A DNA stretch of 23,163 nt, taken from contig JAQGAU010000855.1 of the NCBI GenBank assembly GCA_034698045.1, forward strand, positions 1 through 23,163, given 5' to 3'. This document shows, in pieces, positions 1-7,077 of this stretch (the stretch's first letter is position 1; the number at the start of each line of letters is the position of its first letter). A program made the position numbers and the translations under genes. Under the pieces are notes generated by a model, which saw only the letters and a program-made list of their open reading frames with translations, was not told where the DNA came from and did no database searches. This DNA is from Paramacrobiotus richtersi (Eukaryota > Tardigrada > Eutardigrada > Parachela > Macrobiotidae).

Positions 1-77
1 TGTTGTGCAGTGCGGACTGGGCAGTTGGTAACGGTGTGACGTGGTGTTGTGCAGTGCGGACTGGGCAGTTGGTAACG
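1..77. repeat. 44-bp-period direct repeat at window edge
   Basis: A 33-nt sequence at 1-33 recurs exactly at 45-77, giving a 44-bp period with about 1.75 copies in view. The array may continue to the left, outside the window. No coding frame runs through it. It lies outside the MetX/receptor units and nothing in it suggests a function. Confidence 0.85.
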
Positions 78-185
78 TGTGTACTTACGCAAAAACTACA
101 GACTCTTTACACAGTGATTGTTTCTAATGTCAACTGTCGAGGGAGAAGTCGGTAAGCGAAAGTAACATTTACCATTTACCTGAGA

Positions 186-323
186 ACAATATCGCACTAC
201 AATAAGATCCTAGCTTTAAAAACGTCCTTTTCTACAATCAACTCTACAATCGACTCTACAATATCGCACTACAATAAGATCCTAGCTTTAAAAACGTCCT
301 TTTCTACAATCAACTCTACAATC
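186..323. repeat. 72-bp-period perfect tandem duplication
   Basis: Positions 186-251 (66 nt) recur without a mismatch at 258-323. A shorter internal repeat of the type CTACAATC follows each copy. The perfect identity points to a recent duplication by slippage or unequal exchange. It is AT-rich and noncoding. Confidence 0.85.
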
Positions 324-865
324 CTAATGACATTAATATTGGTGTCTTACTTTTAACTTGTTTATATTACAGTGCTGTTTGTTTTGAAAAAATAAGTTGA
401 CGAAAGTTATTCGAGCATTTATGCGTTCTCGAACGGCTTTTTCTGACTTGATTTACACTATCAAACGCTAGAGAACCATACCAAACCATACTGTAATGGC
501 CTTATAAATCTATAAATATAACTTGCGTATGAAGTTCACCGTAAAATTCTTTAGGAATGTATCATCGGTGCTTTCTATATCAAACAGCAACTAGCCATCA
601 GGTTTATCGATAATTTTTATCATTTTGGCTCTTTCCGTTGTCGAAACGGCTGCTGATAATATGATTCTTGCAAGAGTAGATCCGCCGACTGTCCTGAGTG
701 TTCCGTTCATTCTTGCGCTGACAATAGCTTTGAAATTGTCACTGACACGGTTAAATCACAATATTATTATGCACCTATACCATTACAGAATGTCTTACGA
801 GATTTATTAGGCATTTCTTGGGTCCATTAAATATCTGATATTCCATTCTTTACACCAGCCGCGAA
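324..865 (+). other. Noncoding stretch; decayed copy of the MetX upstream region
   Basis: No gene is seen here. From about 530 to 865 the sequence resembles the region just upstream of the intact MetX gene (about 4610-4936). Shared stretches include AGCAACTAGCCA at about 588 and 4663, a GCTGATAATAT block at about 650 and 4730, and similar sequence up to the start codon. The left edge of duplication unit 1 is therefore near 500-530. Positions 324-500 are AT-rich with no recognised feature. Confidence 0.55.
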
Positions 866-1345
866 ATGGCAAAATTACCCGTATCATCAGGCTGTATTAC
901 ATTTCGGCATACGCAGCGTTTCATTTGCACTACAACAACGCAATCTTTCCAGTAATCAACATAGCCTACGAAACCTCGGGCGAACTTAACCCAGACCGTT
1001 CAAACGCGGTGCTGTTATTCAGCGGGATATCTCTGAGTTCCCACGCTCACAGTAACCTTCAAAATGCCAAACCCGGTTGGTGGGAAGAATTCATTGAGCA
1101 GTTGATCCTGACAGCATCATCGACATTTCCAATTTTCCAAGTAGTATTGTGATCACCGCCAGCACATCGGAAGCTGCTCTGTATCCGCCGGTTCGGTTGT
1201 GCAAGATGGATAAAGCATACCATCCACACAGGCGAATAGTCAAGCATGCTGAAAAAAGGATACAAAGAGGCTTAATCGAGAAGCGCTCGTAAACTGCGGA
1301 TAAATTTAAACTCGGCTCCACCCTACAATACAGATATGCTGACAT
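866..1345 (+). pseudogene. Decayed MetX-family acyltransferase copy (unit 1)
   Basis: This is a broken copy of the gene at 4937-6423. The ATG at 866 begins M-A-K-L-P, matching the intact start M-A-Q-I-P. A 1-nt deletion near codon 18 shifts the frame. From 922 to about 1100 the expected frame returns, with motifs such as [23 protein letters not shown] and KPGWWEEF. Further indels and a premature stop follow the GWWEEF motif. Weak nucleotide similarity to exon 1 continues to about 1250, and a scrap like exon 2 (CTCGGCTCCAC at about 1311) ends near 1345. The catalytic nucleophile region is not recognisable. It is more decayed than the unit 3 remnant, so it probably died earlier. The right border is approximate. 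Confidence 0.85.
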
Positions 1346-1876
1346 GTGACTTGAGTTTGTACCTAGTTAGCTTTTGAAACGTTCGGCACATGGGGGGAAA
1401 ACGCTATTGATTTTTGCGGCATCCTGAGCGCCAGTTAAACACTGTTAAGGGTGAACCGCGTGCATTCTCTTACCTTTGTTCACGGCATTAATATTGAACT
1501 GCAGATTGGTACATAATGCTCTTTATGTGATGGGTAGTTTTGAAAGCGGCAATTGTTAATGCGTTAAATAAAGTTTAGAACCTATAGTCATAACAAACTG
1601 TCCGCAGTTCATTCATGCCATCGCAGACTCGCAAAAAAGGCAGTACATCCAGTTTTCTTGTTCCTTTTACCCGATACACTGTGGTCCTGTGTCATCATCT
1701 CCAAGTTTTTTCTTGCCCAGTTTGTAATTATAAACTGATTTGCGGAATTGGGCAAGGGTATACGTAGTCTGTTTCGGTGCGCTTAGGAGCAGACTCATTA
1801 GGGAAGTGCAGGCACAAGGGGTTCCCAAATTTTTGGTATTCATAGAGACTTGGAGTGCTTATGGTTTTTATCAATA
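1346..1876 (+). other. Unit 1 spacer with conserved receptor leader block
   Basis: No gene is seen. An AATAAA at 1567-1572 may be the old poly(A) signal of the MetX pseudogene. From about 1600 the sequence aligns by eye with the segments upstream of the other receptor loci (about 6860-7077, 11960-12195 and 15755-15963). Shared features are a CACTGTGGTCCTGTG-like block, a pyrimidine-rich stretch ending in TTAGGAGCA, and GTGCAGGCACAAGG just before the receptor start. The TTTAG/TTAG step resembles a splice acceptor, so part of this may be 5' untranslated exon. Confidence 0.5.
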
Positions 1877-3951
1877 ATGAATCTTGTCAAAAGTGGTCTG
1901 AAGCAGTTCGAGTTAGTAGCGGAAGCCTTTTCGATTTTGTTGCATGCAGCCTATCTGAATCGGTTCCTCTTACGCATTTCCTTTCCCAATATGATGGAGG
2001 TACGAGCAGACATTCGAGAAGAAATGCATTATGCAGGATGGCACGACTTGAACGTAAGCGATACATTAAAACTCATATATTAAAATTAAAAATGAAACTC
2101 ATATATTAAAAATCATGCAAAGATCCAATGATGTAACACATGCATGTTTTGTAACAGTATGTAAACATTTCTGCTGATGCTGATGGACGAAAGGAACTTG
2201 TTGAAAACAGCATGTATGTACTTGATAACATCATCGCTCATCGGTAACAGTAGGGCCCATAGTTTTAAAAACTTTGTTTCCGACGACAAACTCTGGAATA
2301 TTGTGCCATTACAGCCGTAGACTCTTATTTTGTTGCAGCACTGCTGTGCGTTTCGAAACATCAAGTAAAAACGGGTGTGTGCTATTGTAGTATGGCCCAT
2401 GCTATTGGATCGATCTAGCTCGCCATTGGGTTCCTGTCAATCTGACGGTGTGCACTCACAGCGCCGTTCCTTCCTCCGACAACGAAGAGTTCCTACCAGC
2501 ATGTCGCTTTATGACCTTTTTATTCGCAAGCGTTACCTACATACACTGCTTTGTTTTACTGTGTGTGTTGGTGAAGAACAGGCATGAACACTTGCTCAAG
2601 TATTCTGCTTTCTGCGACAAAATCCGTTTTTTCATCGAAACAAGAGGCGAGCTTCAGGGCCTGGCAATGGGTTTGTTGTTTACGCTCTTTGTCGCTTGGT
2701 CTCTATTCGGACCATATTGTCTGATCAGTTGCGGGATCGCGTCTATACAGCGTTACTGTGGAGATCCGGCCGTTTTACCGGGAGGTGCGCTGATGTTGAA
2801 GTGCCTCATGTTGTACAATATTGTGGGGCTGCTTGGAGTGTGGAACATCCGGTTGCGTTACGAGCAAGTTGTAGCGCTTTTCGGGTAAACGATTGTATAG
2901 TGATCCTAAATTAATTTTGATTCCTCGATTACTACTGCGTGTCGTTTAGAATTTTCGCTGAAATATGTGTGCCTACTTTTCATACTGCAACAATCTGTAT
3001 TAGCGCGTATATTAGCCAACTATTTGTGATAGTTAGCCAACCGTTATAATGTCGCCTCATGATAGGTTGCAAAGAACTCGGATCAGAGTAGACGCGACGC
3101 AAAGATCTACTCCACATACGGAGCACATGCGGGTTGACTTATTTCAGCGGACCGTAGCCAGCGTAGTCCGTCTGGCTGCGACCTTGTATGCCCTCTGTGC
3201 AATGGGATTTTGGCTTCGTTTGGACTACCCGGATGCCAGTGTGGTCTTCGCAACGGGATGGTGGAGTGACTTAACGGAACCTTTGCAAACCGCTCCCAGA
3301 GGACTCGAAGTATGACCAAAACACATAGGGATTTAACAGAGAATCTTAATCATCCTCCACTCAATGCACGCTTATGAACTTCACTATTTGCAGATGTTAC
3401 AGATGGACGATGCAAGGCTCTCCCACTGGTACAACATCACCGAGAAATTCGCCAATCCGTCCCACCATCCTGGATTAACGGATCCCATCAGTCCGCTCGC
3501 ACACCTTTGCGGATCATTTGGCTGGCACTTTAGCGAACTGTTTCTCTGCTGCTTTTTCGGCATGTTCACCGTGTCGATCGTATTTACCATCGCTTGCTTC
3601 AGTGAACTTGTCGCTATTCAAATCCGGGAATATTTCTGGCAGCAGCAATCGCGTCAGTACATCGCAGTTAATCACACGTACTCGCACGGGCCGTTGACGC
3701 CGCTGTCCGATAAGACGGTCGTTCTGCTACTGCTTACCATGTACAACGTACTATCGGCCACCCGGAACGTATGGACATCGGCGGCTCTGGCCAAAGTGGT
3801 GCTGTTGCTGGTACCGGAACGATGGCATCTGGTGTGGTACTTGCTGCTTATGCTGTGGTTGACAGGTCAAGTTGCCAAAGGCGGAAGGGAACTGGTAAAA
3901 AGAGCCAAAGCCTTTAGGGACTATCTGGACGCGCAGGATGCACTTTTGTAA
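1877..3951 (+). CDS. Multi-pass membrane protein, chemoreceptor-like, copy 1 (intact)
   Basis: Four exons: 1877-2053, 2391-2884, 3066-3309 and 3394-3951 (TAA), joined by GT-AG introns of 337, 181 and 84 nt in phases 0, 2 and 0. The product is about 490 aa. The start M-N-L was chosen because all three copies share it and copy 3 has an in-frame stop just upstream. Hydrophobic segments lie near residues 11-37, 99-120, 150-175, 190-211, 253-276, 354-380, 413-445 and 451-467, giving seven or eight membrane passes. N-glycosylation sites NLT (about 76) and NIT (about 319) fall in loops on one predicted side; basic loops fall on the other, implying a cytoplasmic N-terminus. This resembles gustatory-type 7TM receptors of arthropods and relatives, but the TYhhhhhQF signature of that family is absent, so the family is not established. 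It is the most diverged of the three copies. An AATAAA lies 188 nt after the stop. Confidence 0.75.
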
Positions 3952-4138
3952 GGGAGTTTCGATTACTTACCCGCTCATGGATGTTTTTTAATGGTTGCTG
4001 TAACGGTAGGATATTAATTCGTTTGCTGATATGATCGCCTTTCCGTGTCGATGTCTTTGAAACATTCCTTTAATACTACTATTTTGTGTGCGTTTGTGTG
4101 GAACATGGTACATAATACCATGTCACGACAGGCGAACG

Positions 4139-4144
4139 AATAAA
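4139..4144 (+). promoter_or_regulatory. Poly(A) signal AATAAA of receptor copy 1
   Basis: A canonical AATAAA hexamer lies 188 nt downstream of the TAA at 3949-3951, on the same strand and directly after a small hairpin. The position suits a short 3' UTR. The cleavage site itself cannot be seen. Confidence 0.5.
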
Positions 4145-4180
4145 ATGAAGCGTGGTGCAAAAAAAGTACCGGTGCAAGTC

Positions 4181-4218
4181 AAAAGCAGCCTAACAGTATA
4201 AAAGCAGCATAACAGTAA
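4181..4218. repeat. Two-copy 19-bp tandem repeat
   Basis: AAAAGCAGCCTAACAGTAT at 4181-4199 is followed directly by a near-identical copy at 4200-4218 (two differences). It lies beyond the receptor poly(A) signal in noncoding DNA. Confidence 0.8.
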
Positions 4219-4936
4219 GCGATGCTGAAGGCAGACATAGTATTGATATATTCGTTGAGTCGCACCTCGTTGTCCGATATTTGACGAACACCACAGAAAC
4301 TGCTTCGAAAAATAACTTTGACAGTTTAACTTGACGTTCTAGTTTGTATAACAAAATCATATCATACCCATGAGGATACTGCAATACATATTGATATGCC
4401 TATGGGTTATGTCACACTTTCGAACATTTTGAATATACTAATCTATATAGTAATCTCTTTACATCTGTATTAAGTGTAACAAGTACATGTACAGGAGCTG
4501 TAATATAGTATAAACACGGACCAAAAGTCCATATAGTCAAGATCAACGTCGTCAAAAACAAACCTGTCAGTCTTCGGCAGGAGTCGATCCCGCAAGCAGT
4601 AAACGGAAACTCTTAACGAAAGTATTAGCGGTGCATCCGATCCGGGCAGCAAGTTGCATCAGCAACTAGCCACCACATACTGTAATCGTAAACTGTTGAT
4701 TTCTCTTTTATCCGATATCGTACTGTTTGCTGATAATATTGATCTCTTATAATAGCGTCCACCTAGAATTCTGATTGCTAAAATGTTTCTGTTTTGATAG
4801 AGCCTCGGAAACTGTCACAAACACAGTGAAGTAATTATATTTATCAAAATATATACCCAGCTTACAAGAAGCTATCTATACTTACTTATAATCCGACACT
4901 CCGTTAACCTATTCAATAACTTTAACCATCTGCAAA

Positions 4937-6423
4937 ATGGCGCAAATACCCATACCATCAAGCTATAATACCTTCCGGCATGCACAACCATTTCCTTTGC
5001 ACTACAACAACGTCATCCTCCCAGAAATCAACATAGCCTACGAAACCTGGGGTGAGCTCAACCCAGACCGTTCCAATGCGGTTCTACTATTCAGCGGGAT
5101 ATCCCTCAGTTCCCATGCCCACAGTAGCCCGCAAAATTCTAAACCGGGTTGGTGGGAAGAATTCCTGGATCCTGACAGTATCATCGACATTTCCAAGTAC
5201 TTTGTCATCACGGCCAATCACATTGGAAGCTGCTTTGGATCCACCGGTCCGTCGAGCACTGATGCTGCAACCGGAAAAGAGTATGCCACGACATTCCCGA
5301 TTCTAAGTGTCAATGACTTGGTGAGGGCGCAGTTTCTTCTTCTGGATCATTTGGGAATCGAGAAGTTGTACGCTTGTATCGGAGCATCATTAGGAGGGAT
5401 GTGTTCGCTTTTGGCTGGAGCGCTGTTTCCCGATAGGATGGGTCGGCTGATTAGTATTTCGGCGTGTCGATGTTCTTCGCCGACAAGTATCGCTAATAGT
5501 CATGCGCAAAGAAAGGCGATTATGATGGATCCGAACTGGAAGAATGGATGCTATTACGGTATGACAACATATTGTCCGTGTTACTTACTGTACATTCCCG
5601 TGTGATACCATGTTTAAAATTGATGTTTTACACTGCCGTGAATTATTAAGTACCTTACAATGAATATTACATTTATTGTACACAATTTTAAAGCAGTAAA
5701 TGCGAAAGTTGTTGACACATTTGTCGTATTATCTATCTGCCCTTACATCTTACATACGTTTAAAGCGCGTAGGTTAGTAGTTTCTTTCACGTACTGTATA
5801 GTCTATTTACTACGTCTAAGCGTATGTGTAACGCAAATTTTGCAATTTAGGTGGACCACTTCCTCTTGACGGTCTGCAGCTATCCCGCGAAATCGCAACA
5901 ATCACCTACCGGAGCGGACCCGAATGGCAAAAACGCTTTGGGCGAAAGATGATCGACGGTGCTCCTATTAGCCTAGGTTCCACATTCGAAGTCGAGAAAT
6001 ATCTGGAATACCAAGGTCAACGTAGCGCCGCGGTTTTGGATGCTAATACACTGCTGTACCTTTCGAAAGCGATGGATTTGTTTGAGCTATCAAAGGATGA
6101 ACTGGCGCGGATCACCGTTCCCACATTGATTGTGGGGATCACGACAGACGCGCTGTTTCCGGTCTGGCAGCAGAGAGAACTGGCCCATGAACTCCTGGAG
6201 AATGGGACACCTACGACGTACTTTGAACTGCCGTCCATGTATGGTCATGACACTTCCCTGTTTGATAAGTTTGGAGTCGGCGCTGCAATGAAGGTGAGCG
6301 TACCGGCGTAAACGCTTAATAACTGTTATATTCTATATGAACTGTATTGTTTTGCAGGGCTTTTTGGAAACGAAACCAATTGTGCAGCCACAACGAAACA
6401 CCTTATTTCTACATCATTACTAA
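4937..6423 (+). CDS. metX: MetX-family homoserine/serine O-acyltransferase (intact)
   Basis: Three exons: 4937-5558, 5851-6293 and 6358-6423 (TAA); 376 aa, a normal length for the family. The fold is an alpha/beta hydrolase. MetX-type enzymes transfer an acyl group from acyl-CoA to the hydroxyl of homoserine (methionine route) or, in some fungal members, serine (cysteine route). Visible family motifs are NIAYETWGELN (32-42), GSCFGSTGP (97-105), nucleophile elbow GASLGG with Ser151, DPNW (198-201) followed by a GG-PL-GL motif across the exon 1/2 junction, Asp307 in TTDALFP, and His340 in GHDTSLF. The triad is therefore complete, although the elbow reads GAS rather than the usual GGS. No mitochondrial or secretory signal is obvious, which suggests the cytosol. 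Introns are 292 and 64 nt, phases 1 and 0. Substrate choice cannot be read from sequence alone. Animals usually lack this enzyme, so its presence is notable. Confidence 0.9.
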
Positions 6424-7077
6424 TTAATAACTGAACCTGCACAGAAGCAGTTTGAAAAAATTCAGCAGTCCCGATGTTATTTGTATTTTGTGTGACAGAT
6501 CGAAATTGTACTCTTTCGTCCCGTGCAACTGCCACCGCAGTAACAGCAACAGCCGCCATGCAAGAATAAACTGAATTTCCGTAACATCTGTACAGTGCAA
6601 GTTACATACAAGATTTATGTAATTAGTATAACAAATAGCTCTCTCTGCCCAGTGTCCAGTTTCAATCGTGAAACAGTCCAAGTCGATAACCCACGTAGGT
6701 CGATAGCCTCTACAGGTCGCACCCGTCTTTTGTTCCGAAAACGCGTCCGTCTGATACTAGATCAGACGTTCTGATAACTATCGACCAGACGTACTCGTAC
6801 TGCACCTGTACCTGCAGAAGTAGACGCAACTGCAATCAGTTTTCAGACAGGCCAGTTCATGCGCAAAAATTGTAGTTACAGGCTTGCAGCCAGTGCCAAC
6901 AGGCTGTGGCATCGTCTCGGATTTTTGCGTGGCCACTCAGTTTCTGATTCAAGAAAGCAACAGTTTATTCCAGTATTGTTTCGTACATTTAGGAACAAAA
7001 CCGCTAGGACATTGCCAGTAGAAGGGATGATCGAATTTTGTGATATTTTAAGTGCTAAAATATCATTGACATCAAGA
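6424..7077 (+). other. Unit 2 spacer: MetX 3' UTR and receptor leader
   Basis: No gene is seen. The first part aligns with the sequence after the unit 3 MetX remnant (CCTGCACA at about 6436 and 11279). An AATAAA lies at 6565. A perfect 8-bp inverted repeat CGTCTGAT / ATCAGACG occurs at 6748-6768. From about 6860 the conserved receptor leader block begins (GATTCAAGAAAGCAACAG, then a TTTAGGAACA step at about 6989). The reading frame is open upstream of the receptor ATG, but the other copies show this is not coding. Confidence 0.5.
6565..6570 (+). promoter_or_regulatory. Poly(A) signal AATAAA of the MetX gene
   Basis: AATAAA lies 142 nt after the MetX stop codon at 6421-6423, a plausible 3' UTR length for a compact genome. 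It is the first canonical hexamer after the stop. Confidence 0.5.

Larger units (their letters stand above)
3952..4936 (+). other. Spacer between unit 1 receptor and unit 2 MetX
   Basis: No gene is seen. The first part is the likely 3' UTR of the receptor. It contains a perfect inverted repeat ACATGGTA / TACCATGT (4103-4110 and 4116-4123, 5-nt loop) and the poly(A) signal at 4139. A 19-bp tandem repeat follows at 4181-4218. From about 4610 to 4936 the sequence matches the region before the unit 1 MetX pseudogene, so the MetX promoter and 5' UTR probably lie here. No specific promoter element was recognised. Confidence 0.5.

Noticed and set aside
1-323. CRISPR array
   Set aside because: Only two copies of each repeat, no distinct spacers and a eukaryotic gene context.
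625-810. Small 61-aa ORF
   Set aside because: It lies in sequence homologous to the noncoding upstream region of the intact MetX gene; the frame is not conserved there.
4937-5605. A 222-aa single-exon MetX protein
   Set aside because: The last 15 codons lie in intron 1. The family sequence resumes at 5851 after a consensus GT-AG intron.
6748-6768. 8-bp palindrome as an operator or transposon end
   Set aside because: An 8-bp stem is common by chance in spacer DNA and no element boundaries or target duplications were seen around it.
6859-7077. N-terminal extension of receptor copy 2 (73 more codons)
   Set aside because: The extension is not conserved and copy 3 has an in-frame stop just before the shared M-N-L start.
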